This document shows positions 26,423 through 35,282 of a stretch of DNA of 64,000 nucleotides, one piece after another. Numbering within the stretch: the first letter of the stretch is position 1; each line of letters starts with the position of its first letter. The translations under genes were made by a program, and so were the position numbers. The stretch spans positions 434,001 to 498,000 of the forward strand of contig CBDETD010000002.1 in NCBI GenBank assembly GCA_965242805.1, given 5' to 3'. The DNA comes from JANQEU01 sp965242805. GTDB lineage: Bacteria; Bacteroidota; Bacteroidia; Cytophagales; Cyclobacteriaceae. The notes below the pieces were generated by a model, which saw only the letters and a list, made by a program, of their open reading frames with translations, searched no databases and was not told the origin of the DNA.

Positions 26423-27031
26423 TCAGTTGAAGCGTATCGGACTGGTTGTTACCTGAAACGTTCGCCCCCCTGATAGTGTGATATCCAAAGTGAACACATG
26501 AACTTCAGAGATCCCAGGTAGAACATTCAACTCCACGGAAGTAAAACCTCTAAGAGCCGATAAAGCTGATTGTCCAAAGCCCGTCACATCAACATAGAGA
26601 TCGTTTATTGACGTTTCCCCTAATCTATAACTAGAAGTGAAGAGATCTCTAAGGTCAGTTCCAGCAGGATAATTGTCATTAAAGTCACGGTTACTGGTGA
26701 TCCTCAATTCCCTAATAACCTCGTCTGTGTGAGGCCCTATACAACTCAATGCCATGGCTGTTGGAAACAACAATGACCTGAAGTTCATCTCATCTGTTGG
26801 AGCCATAGCTGTCCCACTTTTACTTACCTCGAAGACAATGGCAATAGCAAGATTTGTTAAATCAATGGTGTCATTGTTGGCAATTGGTTCACCGTTGATT
26901 TGTAGCGTTTCAATACTCCCCAGATCATACCCGGTATCAGGGCACGGACCACCATCGTCGGTTTCATCACAACTAAAAGGCAATGGTACAATCGCAATTA
27001 TTACCAGTGCATATTTGATTATTCCTTTCAC
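26423..27031 (-). CDS. Lipoprotein, paralogue of the one at 35283
   Basis: The 202-residue product has a lipoprotein signal (PLPFSC, Cys21). Its features recur in the 199-residue lipoprotein at 35283: the DTIDLTNLA / DTIELTRVA strand, a 'YPAGTDL' / 'FPAGTDL' motif, and a closing IRFN/VRLL strand after 'LSGGRTF' / 'LTNGGIF'. The two look like a family of beta-rich Bacteroidota lipoproteins (possibly DUF5034-like, not confirmed). The function is unknown. It has Cys pairs (CPDTGYD, SCIGPH) that may form disulfides. Confidence 0.6.
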   Translation of the reverse strand: MKGIIKYALVIIAIVPLPFSCDETDDGGPCPDTGYDLGSIETLQINGEPIANNDTIDLTNLAIAIVFEVSKSGTAMAPTDEMNFRSLLFPTAMALSCIGPHTDEVIRELRITSNRDFNDNYPAGTDLRDLFTSSYRLGETSINDLYVDVTGFGQSALSALRGFTSVELNVLPGISEVHVFTLDITLSGGRTFQVTTSPIRFN

Positions 27032-27082
27032 ATCAATTGAATTTAGAGTTTAAAGTCTAAACAACCACAAAACACGTGCCAC

Positions 27083-27607
27083 CTACCGCTTCTTTAAGTA
27101 ATCAAGGGACGCGATCATCTTGATCACATTTCTTTTGATTGCCGGTGACAAAGTCGACAGATATTCCTCATCTGTCAAATAACTGATCTCACTTACCAAT
27201 TCCGGATATCTTTTCACAACTTCAACCAGTTTCTTAAACGCATTATATCTTACAGAAGAAGATTTACCGGCATGTTTCCAGATCTCGATGCAGGTTTCAA
27301 AAAGAATTCCCTCCTGCTCGTCACTAAGTTCAAACCTGTCAATAAGGTGCAACAATTCTCGTTGATGTCCGTCTGGTCTATCAATTAGGATCGAGACCAT
27401 TTGATCCAAATGATCGATCATACGAGCATCATTTGGTTCTATGAGCTCTTTCAGTACCCATGCAGCTCGCCAGGCCTGGGGTTGATCCGAACTTATAGCA
27501 ATTTGGATCGCTTTTTCTACGGCAACCGGATCTTCCCTGAATTGGGCCACCAATCGCTTTTTATCAAAAACTGATCTCAAAAGTTGACGTAGTACCTCTT
27601 CCGACAT
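27083..27607 (-). CDS. Helical-repeat (HEAT-like) protein of unknown function
   Basis: The 174-residue protein starts at MSEEVLRQLLRSVF; a longer frame to 27637 exists but would overlap the symporter gene, and its extra residues are not conserved in character. The sequence is almost entirely helical with a HEAT/ARM-like rhythm (AWRAAWVLKELI, then SSVRYNAFKKLVEVV, then LSPAIKRNVIKMIAS), suggesting a short superhelix for protein binding. It is the last gene of a three-gene operon, one base after the symporter stop codon. It is probably cytoplasmic; the partner is unknown. Confidence 0.65.
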   Translation of the reverse strand: MSEEVLRQLLRSVFDKKRLVAQFREDPVAVEKAIQIAISSDQPQAWRAAWVLKELIEPNDARMIDHLDQMVSILIDRPDGHQRELLHLIDRFELSDEQEGILFETCIEIWKHAGKSSSVRYNAFKKLVEVVKRYPELVSEISYLTDEEYLSTLSPAIKRNVIKMIASLDYLKKR

Positions 27608-27608
27608 T

Positions 27609-29153
27609 TTAATGGAATATGATATGGACCAGGACAAGAGAAATAGCCAGGACGATACCCTGGATGGTTACATCTCTGGGGGGTCTCTCCCATCTTTCTT
27701 TTGACAACCACCCTCCCTTTAAGGAAAAAAGTATTACTCCTGTAAGGGGCAAAATAATCACCCAGAATGCACGAACGAAGTAGTTCATTTCCGGCATAAA
27801 GTACTTGATCAGAATATTTAGGGGGACAGTACAAAGAAATGCTATTAAGGTAGCTTTTCGGTTTGGCACCATCATCAGTACGATGGTGCATATCAATACT
27901 ACTATTCCGCAGTTGATGTAATATCGGAGTTCATTCAAAGTGTGTGTAAAGGCACTTTCCGGATTATCAAACTTGAGGTACAAAAGGATCATACCCATCA
28001 GGATCCCGGAAAAAAGAGTAAACAAAATTGCCCTTCGTCCCTGACTGACCATTTGTTCATCTGTAGCTTCGGACTTGATCCAACCTTTGTAAATATCCAC
28101 AGACCACAAGGTTGCAATACTGTTGAAGGTACTATCTACAGTACTCATCAGGCTTGCAAAAAGCGCACAAAGGACCAAACCCTGAACTCCAATGGGCAAA
28201 TAATTTTGTACCAGGTATGGAAACACCTGGTCCGGCTCCTGTAAACTATTATTTTCTCCCAATATGCCAACCAGTGCAATTCCAGGGATGACGATGATCA
28301 CTGCCATAAGATATTTCAATATACCTCCTACGATCAGTCCCTTTTGAGCTTCACCAAGGTTTTGAGCTGCAAGTGAACGCTGGATGATGGTTTGATTAGC
28401 GCACCAGTAATTGATATTGAGGAAGAACAGGCCTAAAATATGGGTCCAGGGAAGTGTTGGGTGATCCGCTGGTAGATGCAGATGCATCAGCTCCGGAGTA
28501 TCATACAGTTTTCCCCACCCACCCAATTCACGAACTACCACCCATGTAATGATCATCCCACCCCCTAAAAGGATCACAAACTGGATAACATCGGTCTTTA
28601 CAACCGCATTCAATCCGCCGAGATACGTGTAAACGGCGGAAAAAACCCCTAATCCAACCAGTAGTATTGCTATACGTATGAGTCGGTCCGAATGGAGCAC
28701 ACTGAGATAATCTGTAAAAACCAATTCAGCGGCATAGGCTCCCCAAAATAGTGCTGCTCCGAGTGTGATCGTAGAAAACAAACCAATATTTGCCAGACTG
28801 TACAATCGGGCGATCACCTTTCCTGCTCGTTTCTCAATGAATTGGGTTATAGTCACAACCCTCTCCTTAAGATAAAGGGGTACAAATAGGAATGCGGCAA
28901 GTAAAATACCTTGAATTGCATTGATCTCCAGGCTGGCTTGGGCCAGACCATACAAGTATGCTGATCCCATCATTCCCAGAAACTGGTAACCCTGGATATT
29001 CGTAGCAATAGTGGAGAATGCAATTGAAGGCCATTTCAAAGACCTGTTCCCAAGAAAATACGCATCAACAGAAACAGATTGTTTAATCCTACCTCGAATC
29101 GCAACAAGGAAGATGAGAACAAAGTAGATTACGACTATCCCAAAATCAAGCAT
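27609..29153 (-). CDS. Sodium/solute symporter (SSS family)
   Basis: The 514-residue membrane protein has about 13-14 hydrophobic helices. The SSS hallmarks are present: the FLGNRSLKWPSIAFSTIATN opening with the unwound first helix, AVYTYLGGLNAVVKTDVIQF near 175-195, and LFASLMSTVDSTFNSIATLW near 325-345, where the Ser residues of the second sodium site lie. The substrate cannot be read. It is translationally coupled to the upstream monooxygenase (TGATG overlap at 29153) and to the helical protein downstream, so it may import the substrate of that enzyme. Confidence 0.9.
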   Translation of the reverse strand: MLDFGIVVIYFVLIFLVAIRGRIKQSVSVDAYFLGNRSLKWPSIAFSTIATNIQGYQFLGMMGSAYLYGLAQASLEINAIQGILLAAFLFVPLYLKERVVTITQFIEKRAGKVIARLYSLANIGLFSTITLGAALFWGAYAAELVFTDYLSVLHSDRLIRIAILLVGLGVFSAVYTYLGGLNAVVKTDVIQFVILLGGGMIITWVVVRELGGWGKLYDTPELMHLHLPADHPTLPWTHILGLFFLNINYWCANQTIIQRSLAAQNLGEAQKGLIVGGILKYLMAVIIVIPGIALVGILGENNSLQEPDQVFPYLVQNYLPIGVQGLVLCALFASLMSTVDSTFNSIATLWSVDIYKGWIKSEATDEQMVSQGRRAILFTLFSGILMGMILLYLKFDNPESAFTHTLNELRYYINCGIVVLICTIVLMMVPNRKATLIAFLCTVPLNILIKYFMPEMNYFVRAFWVIILPLTGVILFSLKGGWLSKERWERPPRDVTIQGIVLAISLVLVHIIFH

Positions 29154-30313
29154 CAGATACGTTTGGCCGTCCCCAGTGGTGTTGAGGGTTCATTTTCAGG
29201 GACTCTACCCTGCACATGAGGCATGGAGAAGGTATTTAATCCAGGAAGTACCAGGTCACCAAACTGTTTGCATGCTTCCAGATGTGGATACCCTGAAAAT
29301 ATAAAGGACCTGATCCCCATGCTTTGATACCGATTGATCTTCTCAATGACCTGCTCAGGACTACCAACTAAAGCCGCACCACACCCCGAACGGGCTTTAC
29401 CTATTTCTGTCCACAACATGGGTTCAGCATAACCATTTGGATCAGAGGCTTTTCTTAGATCTTCCTGAAGTGATACACCGTAAGATCTGGAGTCCTGTGC
29501 TCTATTCCGGATCTCTTCACCCAGTTGCAGATCCAATTTGGACATTAATTCATTGGCTGCATCTCTTGCTTCGGATTCTGTTTCCCTGACAATCACATGT
29601 ACTCGTAACCCAAAGTCTACGGTTCGCCCAAACCTATCGGCTAATTCACTCATTTTTCTCATGTGACCAAGGAGGTTTTCCTCTACATCAGGCCACATGA
29701 GGTAGACATCACAATGTTTTGCACAAAGGGCAACACCATCCGGAGAATAGCCTCCAAAATACAGTAATGGACCTCCTCCCTGTTGATACGGTTTGACAGG
29801 ATTGGTTGAAAGTTTTAGATTGTAATATTCTCCTGAAAAGTCGATTTCGTCCTGATTCCAGGCTTGCTTCAATATTTCAATGACCTCTGCCGACCTAAGG
29901 TACCTGTATTTACTATCAAGGTTCATTCCGGGAAGGTCAGAGCTAATTATATTCAATGTCAATCGCCCTTTTAACATGTGATCGAGCGTGGCAATTGTCC
30001 TTGCCAGCATGGGGGGATGTATTTCACTACATCTTATGGCTGGCAAAAAGTTTATCCTATTTGTAAGCGGGGCATTGGCTGCGACAAAGGTCAATGTATC
30101 CTGTCCAACCTGGTAAGAAGAAGGACAAAGGATATTCCGGAATCCGAATTCATCAGCTGTTTTTACAATTGCAGAAGTATTCTCCCAGGTACTTTTATAA
30201 TGATCATCTCTAGCTCCTAAATATCGATCGTCTCCATCACAAATAGGCGCAAACCAGGAAACTTCAGCTCCCTGCACATCCATTGAACGAATTCTGATCC
30301 CCGATATAGTCAT
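29153..30313 (-). CDS. SsuD-like FMNH2-dependent monooxygenase (LLM class)
   Basis: The 386-residue protein is a bacterial-luciferase-like enzyme closest by eye to alkanesulfonate monooxygenase: VSWFAPICDGD at strand 1, FVAANAPLTNRINFLPAIR, ARTIATLDHMLKGRLTLNII, YYFGG-type strand (LLYFGGYSPDG), and a C-terminal LVGSPEQVIEKINRYQSMGIRSFIFSGYPHLE in pieces typical of SsuD. Members cleave C-S bonds of sulfonates with reduced flavin. No flavin reductase is adjacent. It is the first gene of an operon with a sodium symporter, suggesting uptake and breakdown of an organosulfur compound; the substrate is not known. Confidence 0.85.
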   Translation of the reverse strand: MTISGIRIRSMDVQGAEVSWFAPICDGDDRYLGARDDHYKSTWENTSAIVKTADEFGFRNILCPSSYQVGQDTLTFVAANAPLTNRINFLPAIRCSEIHPPMLARTIATLDHMLKGRLTLNIISSDLPGMNLDSKYRYLRSAEVIEILKQAWNQDEIDFSGEYYNLKLSTNPVKPYQQGGGPLLYFGGYSPDGVALCAKHCDVYLMWPDVEENLLGHMRKMSELADRFGRTVDFGLRVHVIVRETESEARDAANELMSKLDLQLGEEIRNRAQDSRSYGVSLQEDLRKASDPNGYAEPMLWTEIGKARSGCGAALVGSPEQVIEKINRYQSMGIRSFIFSGYPHLEACKQFGDLVLPGLNTFSMPHVQGRVPENEPSTPLGTAKRI

Positions 30314-30335
30314 CCGTCAAAGGAACAGAATTTCA

Positions 30336-30800
30336 TCAAAAACTAAAATCCGTCCTTTGAAGGTTTAAAGAGTATGTGTATAAAAGATCCCCAAAGGTGA
30401 TAGGATCATTGTCCGATCTCTGCCAATTCCCTGTGTCTAACACATTTTTGCTATACATCAGCGAATCATCCCCCACAACCATTATTAATTCCAACTCATC
30501 AATAATGTCCTTAAATATCTCCGGATCTTCGATCGATTCCCTGGGCAGATCCAACTCATTGCTCATAAAATTCAGCGAATAAATTATTTTCAGCTGGTCT
30601 GGAGCTATCAAAATGTTCTCGGCGGTATCTCCTACTGATAGATAAGAGGTTCTATACGTGAGGATCAGATCTTGACTTGTGTTATTGTAAACATCAAAAC
30701 TATGTGTGATCTCGATGGGACTTAAAACCTCATCCAAAGGAAAGTCACATTTCACTGCAAGTAAAGTGACCGCCAGAAGAATAATCCATCTAGACCTCAT
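30336..30800 (-). CDS. Small lipoprotein of unknown function
   Basis: The 154-residue product has a lipoprotein signal peptide (LLAVKC, Cys18). The mature part is beta-rich at first (IEITHSFDVYNNTSQDLILTY) and ends with a strand-rich tail. No family is recognised. It lies 22 bases upstream of the monooxygenase gene on the same strand and could therefore be the first gene of that transcript. It is divergent from the MORN-repeat lipoprotein. Confidence 0.5.
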   Translation of the reverse strand: MRSRWIILLAVTLLAVKCDFPLDEVLSPIEITHSFDVYNNTSQDLILTYRTSYLSVGDTAENILIAPDQLKIIYSLNFMSNELDLPRESIEDPEIFKDIIDELELIMVVGDDSLMYSKNVLDTGNWQRSDNDPITFGDLLYTYSLNLQRTDFSF

Positions 30801-30873
30801 ACATCAAATTTTTATGGATACAAATAAAGATAAATTTCGTGTAATGGTGTGATTATCTCTATATTGGAAATCT

Positions 30874-31611
30874 ATGCTTGAGCGCAAGATCATCTTCTCA
30901 ATTCTGGTGTGCATCGTGTTTCTGATTGGAGTAAATTTTTGCTCAGATAATACTCGATTATTTTCGGACCTATCAGAAGGATCTGCCAATGAGATTAGAA
31001 ACGGTGAAAGGATCAATAAAAGATCAGATGGTACGATCCAGTCAAAGATTCCCTACATAGACGGGCAGAAACATGGCGACGCATATATGTATTACAAAGA
31101 TGGTAAAACCATTCAGCTGAAAATGATATATAGATATGGGGATCGACATGGCACTTCCTTGAAGTACTATGAGTCAGGAGAGCTTTACGCTGAAACGCCT
31201 TACGAAAACGATCTTATTCACGGAGACCGAAAAACCTATTTCATAAATGGACGACAAAAAGCGGTAGCTCCTTATGGCTTTGGATTGCCTGGTGTTGGTC
31301 TCGCGGAATTCTTTAGAAATGGGGAACAGAAGGTCCTGCCCATCATTATCGTTAATCGAAACGGTACCAATTTGATCCTTGAAACCTCCTCCCCTTGCAA
31401 GGAAACTCAATTTTATATTGGAGACCTTATCAAAGATTCGTATTTCCCAAAAAATGGTGAGGGATTGCACCCAGTCTTCAGGAGCGATTTTGAGTTTAAA
31501 ATTGATCTGAATGTGTACACACCCAGCTATTTGGCAATGCAGGATATTATATGTTTTTGCAAAACCTCACAGGGAAATCCACTCGTCTTGAAGAAGAGGG
31601 TGAAGCTTTGA
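30874..31611 (+). CDS. MORN-repeat lipoprotein (YwqK-like)
   Basis: The 245-residue product has a lipoprotein signal (VNFC, Cys23). Residues about 45-135 contain tandem MORN-variant repeats with the 'G.xHGxxxxYYxxGxL' form: DGQKHGDAYMYYKDGK, YGDRHGTSLKYYESGEL, NDLIHGDRKTYFINGRQK. Proteins with these repeats are often annotated as YwqK-family 'antitoxins', but here the lipoprotein leader argues for an envelope role. The C-terminal 100 residues are beta-rich and unrecognised. The gene is followed by a long inverted repeat. Confidence 0.75.
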   Translation: MLERKIIFSILVCIVFLIGVNFCSDNTRLFSDLSEGSANEIRNGERINKRSDGTIQSKIPYIDGQKHGDAYMYYKDGKTIQLKMIYRYGDRHGTSLKYYESGELYAETPYENDLIHGDRKTYFINGRQKAVAPYGFGLPGVGLAEFFRNGEQKVLPIIIVNRNGTNLILETSSPCKETQFYIGDLIKDSYFPKNGEGLHPVFRSDFEFKIDLNVYTPSYLAMQDIICFCKTSQGNPLVLKKRVKL

Positions 31612-31636
31612 GTAAAAAGCTTTTTTACGGTCGAGG

Positions 31637-31771
31637 ACAGCTCAAAAAAACTGTCACATCGAACGAAGTGAGATGACTATACATAGGATTACGTGAATTC
31701 CGCCTGATGGATTCACTTAACAGTTGTAAATAGCTCTCTCCAAAGTCAAGAAGACAGTTTTTTTGAGTTGT
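31637..31771. repeat. 135-bp element with 19-bp inverted ends
   Basis: The arm at 31637-31655 and the arm at 31753-31771 are inverted copies matching at 18 of 19 bases (core CTCAAAAAAACTGTC). The enclosed about 97 bases contain no gene. Size and ends resemble a miniature inverted-repeat element, but the run of seven T after GACAG means it could equally act as a terminator for the MORN gene. Similar words (GACA.. followed by T tracts and GAG) occur in the 35-kb repeat. Confidence 0.6.
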
Positions 31772-31854
31772 GGTATACAAATCTTGCACGGTTTTTGATT
31801 GTTTTATAATTAGATAGTTGTTTCTATTTTAAGCTTCTAATTCTAATCAGTGCT

Positions 31855-34800
31855 ATGAAAAAATTACTCTTCATATCACTGCTCCTGACCTCCCAAATGC
31901 TAACTGGTCAATACTTTGGCCAGAACAAACCGCAATACGAACGAATTGACTTCGATGTATATCAGACTACGCATTTCGACATCTATAACTACATGGAAAA
32001 TCCAGCGTTTCTACAACTGATTGCTGAAAATGCGGAACAATGGTACATCCTGCACCAATCAATCCTAAAAGACACATTTGACCTCAGGAATCCGATCATA
32101 CTCTACAATAATCACCCTGACTTTCAACAAACCCGAACAATAAGTAGCAGAATTGGCGAAGGAACTGGCGGTGTAACAGAAAGTCTGAAAAATCGTGTGG
32201 TCTTCCCCTTCCTATTTTCCAATCAGCAAACCGGACATGTCCTTGGACATGAGCTTGTTCATGCTTTTCAATATCATTTGATCAAAAAGTTTAATCGAGA
32301 AGAAGCTGAGCGAAAAAAGAAAGCAAAAGATGAGTGGCTCAAAGGGCAAAAGGAAAAGCAGGAAATAAAGAAAGGGGAAAGAAAAACGAAAAAGGAAGAA
32401 AGAAAGAGGAAAAAGTCTGCTTCCGACTCCATCGGAAGTAAGAATGTCCCCCGTAGGTTAGTGCCACCGGACACAGCAGTTCACCTGATCTCTTTCCAGA
32501 ATCTACCACTTTGGATGGTCGAAGGAATGGCGGAATATCTGTCTATCGGCCGTAAGGATCCACATACGGCCATGTGGATCCGTGACGCCATTCAGCAAGA
32601 CGACATTCCATCACTGAAACAGATGAGTGATTACTCCAAATACTTCCCCTATCGATGGGGGCAGACTTTTTGGGCCTTCATCGTTGGGAATTTTGGAGAG
32701 GATGTCATGCTCAAATTATTCATTGAGACCGGCCAATTTGGTCTGGACAAAGCATTGATGAAAAACTTTGGGATGAAGGAAAAGGAATTTTCCGTTGTAT
32801 GGATCAAGCATTTGAAGGATTACTATGGTACTGCATACAAAGAATACCATTTAGACACGATTGGCCACGAGTGGATTGTAGGTAAAGGTAAAGGTGGGCG
32901 GGTCAACGTAGGTCCCTCAATTAGCCCAAATGGACAATACCTCGTTTATGCTAGCGAAAAGGACATTTTTTCCATAGATCTGTATCTGGCAGATGCGAAA
33001 TCAGGTGAAGTCCTTCGAAAGCTCACGTCGGTCAATAGATCTCTATTTGTTGACGCTGTTGGTAGTATTGAAACATCTGTCACCTGGTCCCCTGACAATT
33101 CGCACATCGCGTTCCTCGCAATTTCAGGAGGTAGAAACCAATTGGTGATCCTTGATATCTATTCACCAAGAAAAGTAGAACAATACATTTTAAAAGACGT
33201 GCCAGCATTCACTACGCCATCGTGGTCACCTAATGGAGAGGAGATCCTTGTAACAGGTCTTGTAGATGGTCAAATTGACCTTTATTCGTTCAACATACAA
33301 ACTAAAGAAACAAGCCCTGTTACAAATGATCCATATAGTGAAATACTACCTTCATGGACTCCTGATGGCAAGATCCTCTACAGTTCGGATCGGTCATCAT
33401 TTGAAGCTGGGAAAACATTAGGAAACCTTAATTATCACATTGAGTTGCTTGATCCCAAGACAGGTATTTGGGAGGCAATCACCACTTATGAAGCTGGAGA
33501 TCAAATGAACGCTGTCTCCGATGGAAACGGCATCTGGTTCATATCGGATCATGACGGATTCAAAAATTTGCATTATTATGATTTTGAAACTGAAACGGTC
33601 ACTCAGAGGACCAAAATCTGGACCGGGATCTCCGGGATCACCCATTATGCTCCTGCATTAACCATATCTCGTGGTGGTGATTTGATTTACACATTGTATT
33701 CGGACAACGAATACGAGTTGTACCGCACAACGACTGAATACTTACGATCACGGACATTCAAAGAAGATTCGGTAGTTTCCACCCGATTTCATGTTCTGCC
33801 TTCAGATACTGCAGATATCATAACCATGAAGATCAACAACCTAGAGACTATTGTTCCGGACTCTACAGAAAGCTTTGATAGCAGGGAATACTCTCCGGAT
33901 TTTAAAATTGATTACATAGGGGGATCCACAGGCATTGGTATCGCAAATGGTCCTCTTGGAAATACAGCGGGAATGGTCGGAGGTGTGAACCTCTTTATGA
34001 GTGACATTCTAGGCTACAATTCTATGTTCTTTGGTGCAGCACTCAATGGTCAGTTGGCAGATTTCAACATACAGACTGCATATATCAATCAGCAAGGTAG
34101 ACTGCCCTGGGGAGTCAGTTATTCCCACTTCACCTATGTGACAGGCCTTATCAGGTATCTTGGGGAAGAACCAATACAAATCGGCGACGTCACCGCAATC
34201 AGTTACCATTATGCATTGGATCAATACAGGACCTCCCTGGATCAAATCAATGCGGCCATTTACTACCCGATCAATTTGTATAATCGATTCGAACTGTCAG
34301 GTTCCCTTGCCTACTATTACTATTCCTTCAAAAGGTATCATGTCTATTACCTGGGTACGATGACTTACAAAAGCAAGGAAGAAAAATTACCTTCTCCGGA
34401 TGGGTTCTTTGTTCAAAATGTGAGTCTTGCGTACGTTCATGATCATTCTCGCTTTGGAATGACAGCTCCGAGTGTTGGCTCCAGGTATAGAATTGAAGTT
34501 GGAAAATATTTTGGTGAGTTCCACTTTCACAATGTTTTGGTGGACTATCGAAAGTATGTCTTCATTAAACCCTTCACCCTTGCCATGAGAGTCATGCACT
34601 ACGGCAGGTATGGAAATAGTGACATGCTCTACCCGCTCTATCTGGGTAATCCTGGTTACATACGAGGATATTCTTTCGGAAGACTTGTTGATGACTTTCA
34701 GGTTAATCCAAACTTTTCCATAGATGCACTGATCGGAACCAAAGTTGCCTTGGCCAGCGTTGAGATCAGGTTCCCATTAACTGGTCCTGAAAGACTGGCA

Positions 34801-35067
34801 TGGATCCCCAGTAAATTCTGGTTCTCGGATATAGCGATTTTCTTCGATGCCGGAATGGCCTGGAATGATTGGGACAATTTTCAATTGACCGGACCCGAGA
34901 ACAACCAAATCACACAACAAGATAGACCACCTTTATTAATCGGTAGTATTGGGGTTTCATATAGGATAAATGTTGGAGGAGCATTTGTTATCGAACCGTA
35001 TTATGCCGTACCTACTATTCGGGAATTCAAAAGAGGTCTGGGGGTGAATATTATTCCTGGATGGTAA
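31855..35067 (+). CDS. Zinc-peptidase / TolB-propeller / outer-membrane barrel fusion
   Basis: The 1070-residue protein has a signal peptide (about 1-19). Residues 20-340 look like a gluzincin peptidase: HELVH at 132-136 supplies the HExxH zinc ligands and catalytic Glu133, and WMVEGMAEYLS gives the third ligand Glu223. Between them is a very Lys/Glu-rich insert (about 143-190). Residues about 350-620 carry TolB/PD40 propeller repeats (SPNGQYLVYASEKD, WSPDNSHIAFLA, WTPDGKILYSSDR). The last about 370 residues (from about 690) have the alternating aromatic strands of a bacterial surface-antigen/BamA-like barrel (IRGYSFGRLVDD, final GVNIIPGW). An outer-membrane protease of unknown substrate is inferred. 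Confidence 0.8.
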   Translation: MKKLLFISLLLTSQMLTGQYFGQNKPQYERIDFDVYQTTHFDIYNYMENPAFLQLIAENAEQWYILHQSILKDTFDLRNPIILYNNHPDFQQTRTISSRIGEGTGGVTESLKNRVVFPFLFSNQQTGHVLGHELVHAFQYHLIKKFNREEAERKKKAKDEWLKGQKEKQEIKKGERKTKKEERKRKKSASDSIGSKNVPRRLVPPDTAVHLISFQNLPLWMVEGMAEYLSIGRKDPHTAMWIRDAIQQDDIPSLKQMSDYSKYFPYRWGQTFWAFIVGNFGEDVMLKLFIETGQFGLDKALMKNFGMKEKEFSVVWIKHLKDYYGTAYKEYHLDTIGHEWIVGKGKGGRVNVGPSISPNGQYLVYASEKDIFSIDLYLADAKSGEVLRKLTSVNRSLFVDAVGSIETSVTWSPDNSHIAFLAISGGRNQLVILDIYSPRKVEQYILKDVPAFTTPSWSPNGEEILVTGLVDGQIDLYSFNIQTKETSPVTNDPYSEILPSWTPDGKILYSSDRSSFEAGKTLGNLNYHIELLDPKTGIWEAITTYEAGDQMNAVSDGNGIWFISDHDGFKNLHYYDFETETVTQRTKIWTGISGITHYAPALTISRGGDLIYTLYSDNEYELYRTTTEYLRSRTFKEDSVVSTRFHVLPSDTADIITMKINNLETIVPDSTESFDSREYSPDFKIDYIGGSTGIGIANGPLGNTAGMVGGVNLFMSDILGYNSMFFGAALNGQLADFNIQTAYINQQGRLPWGVSYSHFTYVTGLIRYLGEEPIQIGDVTAISYHYALDQYRTSLDQINAAIYYPINLYNRFELSGSLAYYYYSFKRYHVYYLGTMTYKSKEEKLPSPDGFFVQNVSLAYVHDHSRFGMTAPSVGSRYRIEVGKYFGEFHFHNVLVDYRKYVFIKPFTLAMRVMHYGRYGNSDMLYPLYLGNPGYIRGYSFGRLVDDFQVNPNFSIDALIGTKVALASVEIRFPLTGPERLAWIPSKFWFSDIAIFFDAGMAWNDWDNFQLTGPENNQITQQDRPPLLIGSIGVSYRINVGGAFVIEPYYAVPTIREFKRGLGVNIIPGW

Positions 35068-35071
35068 AGCA

Positions 35072-35276
35072 GTCTTTCGAACCAAAAAAGGCTGTCTTTT
35101 CGAACCAATAAGCTGTCTTCTCGAATCAAGAAAGGGTCTTCTCGACTTTGGAGGGAACTATACACAATGGTGGGCGACTCTCTCGAGTGTAACTGCAATC
35201 AAACTCTTGTATAGTTACCTCTCTACGCCTGCCTTCCGCAGGCAGGGTCGAGAAGACAACCTTTTTTTGAGAAGAC
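35072..35276. repeat. Composite repeat: four 21-bp tandem copies in a long palindrome
   Basis: GTCTTTCGAACCAA-like units begin at 35072, 35094, 35115 and 35136 (period 21-22). The last, GTCTTCTCGAC (35136-35146), is exactly inverted at 35247-35257, and AACTATACA (35156-35164) is inverted at 35208-35216. A CCTGCC/GGCAGG hairpin sits near 35229-35246. The right arm is followed by CTTTTTTT. The whole may terminate transcription of the barrel-fusion gene, but its complexity suggests a mobile or regulatory repeat. Confidence 0.6.
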
Positions 35277-35282
35277 TCTCAA

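Noticed and set aside
27577..27891. Alternative 104-codon frame inside the symporter 3' end
   Set aside because: It overlaps the symporter and the helical protein in another frame and has no plausible protein character.
30874..31611. Toxin-antitoxin pair based on the YwqK-like MORN repeats
   Set aside because: No toxin gene is adjacent and the protein has a lipoprotein leader, so an intracellular antitoxin role is unlikely.
35072..35150. Four regular repeats that could suggest a small CRISPR array
   Set aside because: The repeat word is only about 14 bases, the 'spacers' are 6-7 bases, units vary, and no cas gene is present. It fits a tandem repeat inside a palindrome.
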